A stretch of DNA of 21,507 nucleotides, from the NCBI RefSeq assembly GCF_938030755.1, contig NZ_CALHIF010000072.1, forward strand, positions 1 to 21,507. Direction: 5' to 3'. Below, piece after piece: positions 1-8,404 of the stretch. A model generated the notes under the pieces. That model saw only the letters and a list, made by a program, of their open reading frames with translations, searched no databases and was not told the origin of the DNA. The position numbers were made by a program, and so were the translations under genes. The stretch comes from an uncultured Granulicatella sp. GTDB taxonomy: Bacteria; Bacillota; Bacilli; Lactobacillales; Aerococcaceae. Every line of letters begins with the position of its first letter. The stretch's first letter is position 1.

Positions 1-18
1 CTTAATTTCATAATAAAA

Positions 19-59
19 GCACCCCGAAAGTTAGATTTTCTATCTAACTTTTGGGGTGC
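19..59. terminator. Inverted repeat, probable terminator of an upstream gene
   Basis: Two 17-base arms (19-35 and 43-59) pair completely if one G-U wobble is allowed, around a 7-base loop, giving a GC-rich outer stem (GCACCCC/GGGGTGC). There is no uridine run directly after it on the + strand; on the - strand the stem is followed by TTTTATTAT, so it may end transcription in either direction. It separates the lsr promoter from whatever lies to the left. Bases 1-198 hold no credible gene. Confidence 0.6.
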
Positions 60-115
60 ACTTCATGCCTATAGCGGGTTTTCTTTTTTATTCATGGAAT
101 AATTAAATTTAGGTA

Positions 116-130
116 TTGACAGCGCTTTAA
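116..130 (+). promoter_or_regulatory. cre-like site (CcpA) on the lsr promoter
   Basis: The 15-mer TTGACAGCGCTTTAA matches the catabolite responsive element consensus WTGNAARCGNWWWCA at 13 of 15 positions. It overlaps the -35 box and the spacer, where bound CcpA would repress. Binding is inferred from the match only. Confidence 0.5.
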
Positions 131-144
131 AAAATGAGTACAAT
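116..144 (+). promoter_or_regulatory. Sigma-A promoter of the lsr operon
   Basis: A perfect -35 box TTGACA (116-121) and a -10 box TACAAT (139-144) are separated by 17 nt. The first gene starts about 50 nt further down. This is the only strong promoter seen for the nine-gene lsr unit. Confidence 0.85.
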
Positions 145-153
145 GAACTCGAA

Positions 154-180
154 ACAAAAGTTAATGTACGTAACATTTGT
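154..180 (+). promoter_or_regulatory. Inverted repeat, candidate LsrR operator
   Basis: ACAAAAGTTA (154-163) and TAACATTTGT (171-180) form an inverted repeat with 9 of 10 matching positions around a 7-nt centre. It begins 9 nt after the -10 box and ends at the ribosome binding site of lsrA, so a bound repressor would block initiation or elongation. SorC/DeoR-family regulators bind this kind of spaced dyad, and an LsrR gene lies in the same operon. Confidence 0.55.
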
Positions 181-198
181 AAAGGAGGAAATGTTGTC

Positions 199-1701
199 GT
201 GGAAAATGTGAAGTTGCTGGAATGTAAAAATATCTGTAAATCGTTCGGCGATAACCATGTATTAAAGGGGATTAATATTAGTCTTTCTTCTGGTGAGGTT
301 TCCGCTATTATTGGAGGCAACGGGGCGGGGAAAAGTACGCTCATGAAGATTATTATGGGAATCTACAAATCTGACCAAGGGGAAATTATTCTCAATCAGG
401 TGCCTCATAAGAACTTAACACCGGCTGTTGCTTTAAATAGTGGAATTTATCTGGTGCCTCAGGAACCAATGCTCTTTAAGAATATGTCTGTTTTAGAGAA
501 TATTCTAATTGGATTACCAGGAGATGCTAGCGAACAAAAGCTCAAGCTCCTCAAACTTATAGAAAAGTTAAAATGGAGTATTAATCTAGAACGTAGAGCT
601 GATACGCTAACGATTGCGGAACAACAATTGGTTGAAATCTTAAAAGGCTTGATTAGAAATCCTAAAGTTTTGATTCTTGATGAGCCAACAAGTTCTTTAA
701 CGTTTAATGAAACAGAGACATTATTTGAACTAATTGAGCAATTAAAAAAAGATGGGGTGGGTATCCTCTATATTACCCACCGATTAACAGAAGTGTTTCA
801 AATTGCAACTGATATTATTATCATGCGTGATGGAATAATTAGTCTTTCTGGGAAAACTCAAGACTTTACTAATGATATGTTAATCCAGGCGCTATTACCG
901 GATGGAGCAAATGTTGATGATTTGAAGAATAATAAGGGTGGACGTGTAATTGATCGTACGGTAGATCCAATTCTTGATGTTGAAAACTTTTCTGGAAACG
1001 GATTCAAGGATGTGTCGTTTAAAGTCTATCCGGGAGAAATACTTGGTCTTGCCGGAGTAGTTGGTGCTGGCAGAACAGAATTAGCCGAAACTATATTTGG
1101 TAAGGATGAGGTTCTTGGTGGGAAAGTTGTTCTAAGTAATATTGATATTACAGGTAGGTCTACTAGTGAGGTAATCAATCTAGGTCTAAATTATGTTCCA
1201 GAAGATCGTTTTAAACATGGAATCTTTAAAATCAGTGATTTAGGTATGAATATTACAGGCGCGTCACTTCAATCTGTTGGTAAGTATTTTGTTAATCGCA
1301 AACGCGAAGAAGAAATGTATGAATACTTTAAAAAATCTTTCAAAATTAAATCGATGGATATTAGTGATGAAATTGGAAGCTTGTCTGGTGGAAACCAACA
1401 AAAAGTGGTTATTGCAAAAGCAATCGCTTCAATGCCTAAGTTACTTATTCTAGACGAACCAACACGTGGGATTGATGCTGGAGCTCGTGGGGATGTTTAT
1501 CGTATTATTCAAGAACTTAAAGAACGTGGCCTTGCCATCTTAATGATTTCCTCAGACATGGAAGAAATTGTACAACTCTCAGATAGAGCTGTAACCATGT
1601 ATCATGGAAGATTAAATGCAGAATTTGTAGGTGAGGACATCAATCAAGGGAATTTGATGAGCGCCTCATTTGGAGTTGTAAAAGGAGAGAAAGTTTCATG
1701 A
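199..1701 (+). CDS. lsrA: AI-2 ABC importer, double ATP-binding subunit LsrA
   Basis: A 500-residue cytoplasmic ATPase with two fused nucleotide-binding domains, as in sugar importers of the RbsA type, powering uptake of autoinducer-2. Domain 1 has Walker A GGNGAGKST (39-47), a degenerate signature LTIAEQQ (137-143) and Walker B LILDEP near 161. Domain 2 has the degenerate P-loop GVVGAGRTE (286-294), signature LSGGNQQ (395-401) and LLILDEP (415-421), the asymmetry normal for this family. The segments GIYLVPQEP and LTPAVA resemble enterobacterial LsrA closely, which with the following genes favours lsrA over rbsA or xylG. The start is GTG at 199, ten nt after AAAGGAGG; the ATG at 191 is in another frame. 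Its stop overlaps the lsrC start as ATGA. Confidence 0.93.
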   Translation: MENVKLLECKNICKSFGDNHVLKGINISLSSGEVSAIIGGNGAGKSTLMKIIMGIYKSDQGEIILNQVPHKNLTPAVALNSGIYLVPQEPMLFKNMSVLENILIGLPGDASEQKLKLLKLIEKLKWSINLERRADTLTIAEQQLVEILKGLIRNPKVLILDEPTSSLTFNETETLFELIEQLKKDGVGILYITHRLTEVFQIATDIIIMRDGIISLSGKTQDFTNDMLIQALLPDGANVDDLKNNKGGRVIDRTVDPILDVENFSGNGFKDVSFKVYPGEILGLAGVVGAGRTELAETIFGKDEVLGGKVVLSNIDITGRSTSEVINLGLNYVPEDRFKHGIFKISDLGMNITGASLQSVGKYFVNRKREEEMYEYFKKSFKIKSMDISDEIGSLSGGNQQKVVIAKAIASMPKLLILDEPTRGIDAGARGDVYRIIQELKERGLAILMISSDMEEIVQLSDRAVTMYHGRLNAEFVGEDINQGNLMSASFGVVKGEKVS

Positions 1702-2687
1702 AGAATTTACTGAAACAAAGGGAGATTGTATCAATCTTATTTATAATCGGCCTTTTTATTATTGTAGGTTTATTTAATCCTCAATTTCTTGCCGTAGAAA
1801 ATGTTTTTCAAATTGTAAATAACAGTGCAGTTTATGCGATGGTCGCAATTGGAATGTGTTTCGTTCTTTTTACCGGGGAAATCGATGTTTCGATCGGTGC
1901 AACTGTTGGATTTACTGCAGCAGTTACAGGAAAAATGCTAAATGGAGGTGCGTCTATTCTTTCTGTTTTTGCAGTTGCAATTCTGGTAGGAGTAGTTATT
2001 GGAATCATTAATGCTATCGGAATCGTATTATTTAAAATCCCTTCAATTATCATGACTTTGGGGATGATGGGAATTATCCGTGGTTTCCAATACATTTACA
2101 CGAATGGGCAATGGTTACAAGATTTTCCAAATGAATTTCTAAATATCTCTCAAGAAACAATAGGTGGAACTATTGGAATCATTTTTGCAAGCGCTCTTAT
2201 TGTAGCTAGTCTCTTGTATATTTTTACTAAGAAAACTATGGTTGGAAAAAGCTTTAAAGCAGTCGGTGATAATATCGATGGAGCTCGTCTTATTGGGATT
2301 CCAGTAGAACGAATTAAATTTTTGAGCTATATCATTTGTGGAAGCTTTGCCGCACTAGGAGGTGTCCTCTATGCGAGTCGAATTGGATTTGTAACTCCAA
2401 CCGATGGTACAGGATATGAGATGACAGCTATTGCAGCGTGCGTAATTGGTGGTATTGCATTAGAAGGGGGACAAGGTTCTACGTTTGGAGCGATTATTGG
2501 TTCAATCCTTATGACATCAATTAGTAGTATCTTAGTATTCTTAAATTTCCCTTCTACATTCAACAATACGATTACAGGTGGTATTTTAATCGCGATTGTA
2601 GTTATTGGGGCTATTTCAAACCATCGCTCTCAAGAAAATATTCGTAAAGAAAGACTACGTGTCAGAGTCGAGCAAGGAGGAGAATAA
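1698..2687 (+). CDS. lsrC: AI-2 ABC importer permease LsrC
   Basis: A 329-residue, very hydrophobic membrane permease of the branched-chain amino acid/ribose type with about eight to ten membrane segments and a charged C-terminal tail. It should pair with LsrD to form the channel for AI-2. The conserved cytoplasmic-loop region around GDNIDGARLIGIPVERIK is the expected contact with the ATPase, and CFVLFTGEIDVSIGATVG is the typical permease signature of RbsC-like proteins. It overlaps lsrA by 4 nt (ATGA), which implies coupled translation, and its last codons hold the ribosome site of lsrD. Assignment as LsrC rather than another sugar permease rests on context. Confidence 0.88.
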   Translation: MKNLLKQREIVSILFIIGLFIIVGLFNPQFLAVENVFQIVNNSAVYAMVAIGMCFVLFTGEIDVSIGATVGFTAAVTGKMLNGGASILSVFAVAILVGVVIGIINAIGIVLFKIPSIIMTLGMMGIIRGFQYIYTNGQWLQDFPNEFLNISQETIGGTIGIIFASALIVASLLYIFTKKTMVGKSFKAVGDNIDGARLIGIPVERIKFLSYIICGSFAALGGVLYASRIGFVTPTDGTGYEMTAIAACVIGGIALEGGQGSTFGAIIGSILMTSISSILVFLNFPSTFNNTITGGILIAIVVIGAISNHRSQENIRKERLRVRVEQGGE

Positions 2688-2688
2688 G

Positions 2689-3687
2689 ATGGAAAAGAAG
2701 AGATCAGTGTTAGCAGGATTTAAATGGCGCTGGGAATATTTCTTGGTCATTTTATTAATCGCCGAGTTTATTATCTTTGGTGGTCTAAACCCACGATTTT
2801 TGAATCCATTTATCTTAATGAATTCTATTAATAACTTTATTCCAGTATGTATTGTTTCTCTTTTTGTTACTTATGTAATCATCACGGGTGGAATGGATAT
2901 TCAGGCTGGTTCCATAATGGGATTAACTTCGATCTGTGTAGGTGTTCTATGGCAAAAGATGGGTGTCAATATTTGGTTAGCGGTATTGCTAGGAATTCTT
3001 GTTGGAGCCCTTTGTGGATTAATTAGTGGCATGTTAATTGCCTATGCAAAAGTGCAACCGATGGTAATCACGTTAGGGGGTTCGTTCCTATATTCAGGAT
3101 TAGCACTTGTTGTTCCGGCACTAGCAGGAGTCGTTGCTTATCAAGGGATTACGAATTTCCCTCCTGAATTTCAAGAAATTGCAGCAGGAAGCATAGCAGG
3201 AATACCGAATCAGGTAATTATCTTCCTTGTCTTATTAGTAATTTCATTTGTCATCTTACATCTCACAAAATATGGACGTAAGATTTTCCTTATTGGGGTA
3301 AACCGTAATACTGCAGAGTATTCCGGGATTAAAACAGCTCGCCTTGTCATGAGTACGTATGTACTTTCGGGGATTGCGGCTTCTATTGCGGGGATTCTCT
3401 TAACTTCTTATCTTGGAACTGCAAAACCTGACTTTGGAGCAGACTTAACTTTACCAATTATTACCGCAGTAGTATTAGGTGGGACTTCTATCTATGGTGG
3501 TAAAGGAAATGTAATCGGAACAGGGCTGGCAGCTTTAATTATCGGTTTTATGAAATTTGGATTAACATTAATTGGTATAAACGCACAATATCAAGATATT
3601 CCAGTTGGAATTCTACTGATTATATCATTAATCATTAACTTTATGATTAATTCTAATGTATTTCAAAATCTAAAAAGAAAGAAATAA
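2689..3687 (+). CDS. lsrD: AI-2 ABC importer permease LsrD
   Basis: The second membrane permease of the importer, 332 residues from the ATG at 2689. That start is chosen because AAGGAGG (2674-2680) lies 8 nt upstream; an in-frame ATG at 2605 would add 28 residues that overlap lsrC and has no ribosome site. It has multiple hydrophobic segments, the VTYVIITGGMDIQAGSIMG permease signature and the ATPase-contact loop GVNRNTAEYSGIKTAR. Only one base separates it from the lsrC stop. It should form the heteromeric channel with LsrC. Confidence 0.88.
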   Translation: MEKKRSVLAGFKWRWEYFLVILLIAEFIIFGGLNPRFLNPFILMNSINNFIPVCIVSLFVTYVIITGGMDIQAGSIMGLTSICVGVLWQKMGVNIWLAVLLGILVGALCGLISGMLIAYAKVQPMVITLGGSFLYSGLALVVPALAGVVAYQGITNFPPEFQEIAAGSIAGIPNQVIIFLVLLVISFVILHLTKYGRKIFLIGVNRNTAEYSGIKTARLVMSTYVLSGIAASIAGILLTSYLGTAKPDFGADLTLPIITAVVLGGTSIYGGKGNVIGTGLAALIIGFMKFGLTLIGINAQYQDIPVGILLIISLIINFMINSNVFQNLKRKK

Positions 3688-3702
3688 GGAGGAAGGCTAG
3701 AG

Positions 3703-3717
3703 ATGAATAGTTCATAA
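3703..3717 (+). other. Possible four-codon minicistron between lsrD and lsrB
   Basis: AAGGAGG (3687-3693) is followed 9 nt later by an ATG that opens a four-codon frame (Met-Asn-Ser-Ser-stop). The site is as good as those of the real genes, yet the lsrB start lies 56 nt further on behind its own AAAGGAG. It may be a remnant of an older lsrB start or a translational spacer. Chance cannot be excluded. Confidence 0.2.
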
Positions 3718-3772
3718 GTAAGTGATTGTTGTATTGTCGTAGCAATTTAATTGAATGCAAAGGAGAATTAAT

Positions 3773-4882
3773 ATGAATTTCAAAAAAATATTATCTTATG
3801 GAGTTTTAGTTGGTGCCACTGCTTTTGTATTAGGTGCATGTGGAGGGAACTCTCAAAGCAGTAGTTCAAATTCGAATGCGAGCACACAAGCTACAAATAA
3901 TGGTGGTAAAGTAGTTTTCGTCCCTAAAGTAACAGGAAATTCATTCTTTGAATCAGGAAACTTAGGTGCTCAAGAAATGGCAAAAAAAGAAGGATTTACT
4001 GTGGATTACAATGGTAATGCAGTTGCATCTGTTGCAAATCAAGTAACAATTATTAATAATGCTGTTCAAACAGGAGCAGGATCAATCGCAATCTCTTCAG
4101 TGGATCCAACCGGTTTAGATAATGCATTAAAACAGGCCCAAAAAGCAGGGTTAAAAGTAGTAACATGGGATTCAGATGTGTCACCAGATGCGCGTTCATT
4201 AATGGTATCTCAAGGGACGCCAGAACAATTAGGTGAAATGCTTGTTAAGATGAGTGCTGATGCACTAGAAAAACGTGGTAAAGATCCTAAGAAAGATAAA
4301 ATTAAATATGCTTGGCATTATTCATCTTCTACAGTACAAGACCAAAACTCATGGCAAAAAGTAGGGGAAGAATATATCAAGAAAAACTATCCAAATTGGG
4401 TGAATGTAAATGATTCTAACTATTACAGTAATCAAGATGCACAACAAGCGTTAAACGTTGGTCAATCAATTTTAGCGGCTCATAAAGATATTGACCTTAT
4501 TATCTGTAATGACTCAACAGCTTTACCTGGTCAATTACAAGCTGTACAAAATGCGAAATTAACTAAAAAGGATATCACGGTTACTGGTTTTTCAACTCCA
4601 AACTCTATCAAGAAATATGCTAAAGACGATATCATTGAAGAGTGGGGATTATGGGATGTAAAAGTACAAGGTGCTTTAGCAGTATATTTAGCAAATTACT
4701 TAGCTTCAGGTAACCAAGTTAAAGTTGGAGATAAAATTAATGTTCCTGGTATTGGTGAAGTAGAAGTTCAAAACAACTCTATTTTAGATAAAAACTATAA
4801 AGATTCACCAGAAAGTGGGGTTGTATTGTTACCAGAACGTACAGTCTTTACTAAAGAAAATATGGATAAATATGATTTCTAG
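3773..4882 (+). CDS. lsrB: AI-2 binding lipoprotein LsrB
   Basis: The extracellular receptor that captures AI-2 for LsrACD. The 369-residue product starts at 3773 (AAAGGAG 8 nt upstream; an ATG at 3755 lacks such a site). It has a lipoprotein signal with lipobox LGAC, lipidated Cys at 23, then a Ser/Asn-rich tether. The body is a periplasmic-binding-protein type 1 fold and matches enterobacterial LsrB over its length: VPK (Lys52), TWDSD, TVQDQNSW (Asp190, Gln191), TGFSTPN, GLWDVKVQG, LLPER and the C-terminal DKYDF. Compared with the six AI-2 contact residues reported for Salmonella LsrB (Lys35, Asp116, Asp166, Gln167, Pro220, Ala222), the last appears to be Gln254 here, within ALPGQ (252-254). 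Confidence 0.9.
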   Translation: MNFKKILSYGVLVGATAFVLGACGGNSQSSSSNSNASTQATNNGGKVVFVPKVTGNSFFESGNLGAQEMAKKEGFTVDYNGNAVASVANQVTIINNAVQTGAGSIAISSVDPTGLDNALKQAQKAGLKVVTWDSDVSPDARSLMVSQGTPEQLGEMLVKMSADALEKRGKDPKKDKIKYAWHYSSSTVQDQNSWQKVGEEYIKKNYPNWVNVNDSNYYSNQDAQQALNVGQSILAAHKDIDLIICNDSTALPGQLQAVQNAKLTKKDITVTGFSTPNSIKKYAKDDIIEEWGLWDVKVQGALAVYLANYLASGNQVKVGDKINVPGIGEVEVQNNSILDKNYKDSPESGVVLLPERTVFTKENMDKYDF

Positions 4883-4893
4883 GAGGAAAAATA

Positions 4894-5775
4894 ATGGCAG
4901 ATTTAGATGGATTAAAAGTATCAAAAGAATATTATGTGGATCAACCTGTTAAAACTTTGGATCAATTCTTTGTTAAAGGTGCGCACAATCTAGATTATGG
5001 GATGAAAAAACATTTAGCAAATATTTTCAATCCAAAGAGTGGAAATACGGTAATGTTTGCTTTTGATCATGGATACTTTATGGGATCAACAGCGGGACTA
5101 GAACGTTTGGATATTATTATTCCAAAGATTGCACCAGAGGTCGACTGCTTAATGGGCACTCGTGGTGCATTAAGAACTAGTGTGGACCCAACTTGGAGAA
5201 AATCAACGGCTTTACGTGTTACATCTGGGTCGTCAATGTTAAATGATGATTTAAGTCATGAAATTTTGGCTGTAGATATGGAAGAAGCAATTCGCTTAAA
5301 CGCCGACTGCTTAGCAGTTCAAACATTTATCGGTGCGGACGGACAATTATCAAGTTTGGATAACCTATCAAGAGCAGTAAACCTTGGTAATAAATATAGT
5401 ATCCCTACAATGGGGGTTGTTGCAGTAGGTAAAGATATGGAACGTACAGATCGATTCTTCAAACTTGCAACACGTATTGTAGCAGAACTTGGAGCTAATT
5501 TAGTTAAATCATATTACTGTGATAATTTTGAAGAGGTAGTTGCTGCGTGTCCGGTACCAATTGTCGTTGCTGGAGGTAAAAAATTACCTGAAAAAGAAGC
5601 ATTAGAGTTAGCTTATAAAGCTATTCAAGGAGGAGCAAAAGGTTTGGATATGGGTCGTAACATTTTCCAAAGTATGCATCAAACAGAAATGGCTAAGAGT
5701 ATTGCAAAAATTGTTCATGAAAAATATACGGACAAAGAAGCATTTGAATACTATACAGATTTAATTAATCGATAA
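4894..5775 (+). CDS. lsrF: Phospho-AI-2 thiolase/aldolase LsrF
   Basis: A cytoplasmic class I aldolase-fold enzyme of 293 residues. In enterobacteria LsrF transfers an acetyl group from 3-hydroxy-2,4-pentadione-5-phosphate to CoA, giving acetyl-CoA and DHAP. The Schiff-base-type lysine is Lys205 in ANLVKSYYC, which lines up with Lys203 of Escherichia coli LsrF. Other signatures are MFAFDHGYFMG, PIVVAGGKKLPEKEAL and GLDMGRNIFQS. It begins 11 nt after lsrB behind AGGAGG. The usual partner isomerase LsrG is not encoded next to it or anywhere in the window. Confidence 0.92.
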   Translation: MADLDGLKVSKEYYVDQPVKTLDQFFVKGAHNLDYGMKKHLANIFNPKSGNTVMFAFDHGYFMGSTAGLERLDIIIPKIAPEVDCLMGTRGALRTSVDPTWRKSTALRVTSGSSMLNDDLSHEILAVDMEEAIRLNADCLAVQTFIGADGQLSSLDNLSRAVNLGNKYSIPTMGVVAVGKDMERTDRFFKLATRIVAELGANLVKSYYCDNFEEVVAACPVPIVVAGGKKLPEKEALELAYKAIQGGAKGLDMGRNIFQSMHQTEMAKSIAKIVHEKYTDKEAFEYYTDLINR

Positions 5776-5793
5776 TCTGAAAATCTCGTTATG

Positions 5794-5833
5794 AAAGGAT
5801 TAGGGAAGATGAGTGTTATTTCCCTAATTCTTT
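5794..5833 (+). terminator. Hairpin between lsrF and lsrR, possible attenuator
   Basis: Fourteen-base arms at 5794-5807 and 5820-5833 pair with one G-U wobble (GGATTAGGGAA against TTCCCTAATTC) around a 12-nt loop. There is no clear uridine run, so it is more likely a partial terminator or an mRNA processing/stability element that sets lower expression of lsrR and lsrK than of the transporter. Confidence 0.45.
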
Positions 5834-5885
5834 CGGTTAGTGTATACTTTATTCAGTTAAGATTTTCGTAAAGAGGGTAAATAAA

Positions 5886-6845
5886 ATGGATTTTTCTGAA
5901 AAAGATAAACGTTATAAAGATTCATTACTTTATAAAGTTGCATGGCTCTATTATATTGATGGTTTGACTCAAAAAGAGATTGCAGATCGTCTTTCTGTCA
6001 GTCGAATTAAAATCATAAAAATGTTAGAAGAGTCCCGTCAAAAGAAAATTGTTCGTTTCCACTTTTCGACAGTCTATCGGGATAAAAACAAGATTGAACA
6101 ACAGTTAATAGAAAAATACAATTTAAAAGATGTCTTTGTTGTGCCATGGAGTAGCAATGAGAACTTAGCAGAAGATTTAGGACAAGCTACGGCCATGTAT
6201 CTGAATGATTTAATTAAGGATGATGCCTTTGTGGGAGTTGGATATGGTGAAACAATGGGCGCATTTCTAAGGCATTTGTCAGGGTTAACAGATAAGAACT
6301 TATCAGTGGTATCTATGACAGGTGGTGTAATGCCATATATTAGACAAATTGGAAATGGAATCATTGATATTAAACACTATTTAATTCCTGCTCCATTAGT
6401 TGTAGGTAGTAAAGAATTAACGGAAGCAATTTTGAAAGAAAAATCGGTAAACGATATTGTCGAAATGACGGAAAAAATTAACGTTGTTGTCTCTAGTTTA
6501 GGTGGAATGAAAGAAGATTCTACTATTATAAAATCTGGCCTTCTAACTGAAGATAAGTTTAATATTCTGAAAAACAAAGGTGCAGTAGGTGATATGTTAA
6601 TGCACTTTATTGATGAAGATGGAAACTTAGTGGACGATGAAATTGAAGATCGAATTATTAGTACAAAACTAGAAAAAATTAAAAACAACGATTATATCAT
6701 TGTTGCAGCCGGTGGAGATACAAAACTTCCAATTATTCATACTGCAATTACACACGGTTTTGTCAATGTATTAATTACAGATGAAAACACAGCAGAGCTT
6801 CTATTAGGAGACTGCCCATGGAAGAAAGAAGAGAATACTTATTAG
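5886..6845 (+). CDS. lsrR: SorC-family repressor LsrR
   Basis: A 319-residue transcription regulator: an N-terminal helix-turn-helix (YIDGLTQKEIADRLSVSR, about 23-40) and a sugar-phosphate-binding SorC/DeoR-type C-terminal domain. Matches to enterobacterial LsrR include the HTH, GYGETMGAFLRHLSG, TGGVMPY, LIPAPL, GAVGDML and the C-terminal GFVNVLITDENTA. By analogy it represses the lsr operon until phospho-AI-2 binds; the dyad at 154-180 is the likely target. It sits inside the operon it should regulate, not divergently as in Escherichia coli. It has its own ribosome site (AAGAGGG) and its end overlaps lsrK by 28 nt. Confidence 0.9.
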   Translation: MDFSEKDKRYKDSLLYKVAWLYYIDGLTQKEIADRLSVSRIKIIKMLEESRQKKIVRFHFSTVYRDKNKIEQQLIEKYNLKDVFVVPWSSNENLAEDLGQATAMYLNDLIKDDAFVGVGYGETMGAFLRHLSGLTDKNLSVVSMTGGVMPYIRQIGNGIIDIKHYLIPAPLVVGSKELTEAILKEKSVNDIVEMTEKINVVVSSLGGMKEDSTIIKSGLLTEDKFNILKNKGAVGDMLMHFIDEDGNLVDDEIEDRIISTKLEKIKNNDYIIVAAGGDTKLPIIHTAITHGFVNVLITDENTAELLLGDCPWKKEENTY

Positions 6846-8389
6846 CGCTCGATGGAGGCACAGGGAGTTTTAGAGCTATTTTATTCCAAAAAGACGGTGT
6901 GCAAAAGGCCATTGAGCAAATTGAATGGGAACATCCTGTATATGATGAATACCCAGGAAGTGTAGGCTTTGATTTTGAAAAAAACTGGGAGATTATCCAG
7001 TGCTGTATTCGAAATCTAATAGAAAAAAATAATATTACTCCTGAAGATATTAAAGGAATCTCAACGGATTCAATGAGAGAAGGGTTCATTCTTTATGATG
7101 AAAATCAAAAGGAATTAATTGGTTTTTCTAACATCGATGCTAGAGCCAAAGAAGAAGTGATTTCATTAAAGAGGGAACATCCTACATTAGAAATGGAAAT
7201 CTATCTTGAAACGGGTGAAACATTTGCATTGAGTGCAGTTCCACGTTTACTTTGGGTTCAAAAAAACAAGCCTGAACTTTACCAAAAGGCTAAATATATG
7301 AATATGATAAACGATTGGATTGTATTCAAATTAACTGGAAAAATCGTTTCTGAACCAAGTAATTCTTCTACTAGCGGATTATTTGACCTAGCTAAACGCG
7401 AATGGTTACCGGAAGTAGCGAAGAAATGTGGATTAAAGGATGATATATTCCCGCCTGTCTATGAAAGTGGGGTTCCAGTAGGAAATGTAAGTGCAGAAGC
7501 TGCTCGTCAAACAGGCCTTTCAGAATCAACTATCGTAGTTTGCGGTGGTGGAGACTCTCAACTAGGTTGTATTGGGGTTGGATCCATTAAACCAAATCAA
7601 GCTGCCCTTTTTGGCGGAAGTTTTTGGCAATATGAATTTAATACCGATAAGCCTTATGTGGATGACAGAGGTAGAATTCGAGTGAATTGCCATTCAGTTC
7701 CTTCTGTGTGGCAACAAGAAGCAATTGCTTGGAGTTCAGGTCTTGTGATGAGATGGTTTAGGGATGCATTTTTAGACTTAGATGTGGAACTAGCTAAACA
7801 ATTAGGAACTTCTGTGTATGCGCTCATGGATCAAAAGGCGAAAGAAATTCCAATTGGATGTTATGGAATGCATTCGATTTTTGCGGATGTGATGAACTTT
7901 AGAAATTTGAAGCATGCAAGCCCAACTTTTATAAACTTTTCAATTGACCCTTTAAAATTTAATAAAGCAACCTTTTATAAGTCCATTATGGAAAATGCGG
8001 GTTTGATTACATTAGGTCACTTGAAAATGGTTGAAGAAATTACTGGAAATAAACCAGATGAAATTTTCTTCGCGGGTGGCTCTGCTTATAGTGAGTTGTG
8101 GTCACAAACGATTGCAGATATTTTAGGTATCCGAGTGATTACTCCTAAAGAAAAAGAAGCGACAGCTCTAGGTGCGGCGTTTCTAGCTGGGATTGGTAGT
8201 GGCGTATACGATAATTTAGAAGAAACAACCCAATATATTCAAATTGACAAAGTTTTCGAACCAGATATGGATCATCATCGTAAATATTTAGAGATTTTCA
8301 ATGATTGGCAAGTGCTTTATAAAGAGGTGCTAAATATTTCAGATAAGGGGTTAACAGAGTATATGTGGATTGCCCCAGGTTCTGAATAG
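6818..8389 (+). CDS. lsrK: Autoinducer-2 kinase LsrK
   Basis: An FGGY-family carbohydrate kinase of 523 residues that phosphorylates AI-2 (DPD) after import, trapping it and making the inducer of LsrR. Residues LALDGGTGSFRA (8-19) form the first phosphate-binding loop; STDSMREG, NIDARAKEE, LSAVPRLLW, INDWIVFKLTG, FGGSFWQ, FRDAF, FAGGSAYSELWSQ and KEATALGAAFLAG follow the enterobacterial LsrK sequence block by block, up to the C-terminal LTEYMWIAPG. The start at 6818 has AGGAG 7 nt upstream, inside the end of lsrR, so the two are probably translationally coupled. Confidence 0.93.
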   Translation: MEERREYLLALDGGTGSFRAILFQKDGVQKAIEQIEWEHPVYDEYPGSVGFDFEKNWEIIQCCIRNLIEKNNITPEDIKGISTDSMREGFILYDENQKELIGFSNIDARAKEEVISLKREHPTLEMEIYLETGETFALSAVPRLLWVQKNKPELYQKAKYMNMINDWIVFKLTGKIVSEPSNSSTSGLFDLAKREWLPEVAKKCGLKDDIFPPVYESGVPVGNVSAEAARQTGLSESTIVVCGGGDSQLGCIGVGSIKPNQAALFGGSFWQYEFNTDKPYVDDRGRIRVNCHSVPSVWQQEAIAWSSGLVMRWFRDAFLDLDVELAKQLGTSVYALMDQKAKEIPIGCYGMHSIFADVMNFRNLKHASPTFINFSIDPLKFNKATFYKSIMENAGLITLGHLKMVEEITGNKPDEIFFAGGSAYSELWSQTIADILGIRVITPKEKEATALGAAFLAGIGSGVYDNLEETTQYIQIDKVFEPDMDHHRKYLEIFNDWQVLYKEVLNISDKGLTEYMWIAPGSE

Positions 8390-8404
8390 TGAAGGAGTGA
8401 TTGT

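Noticed and set aside
69..344. 91-codon frame on the - strand across the lsr promoter
   Set aside because: It covers the promoter, operator and start of lsrA, has low-complexity composition and no family resemblance.
199..4882. Ribose (Rbs) or xylose importer instead of AI-2 importer
   Set aside because: The binding protein matches LsrB end to end, and lsrF, lsrR and lsrK follow in the same operon.
5834..5885. Separate promoter for lsrR (TATACT at 5843-5848)
   Set aside because: The -10-like hexamer has no acceptable -35 at 16-18 nt and no proper extended -10, so it was not called.
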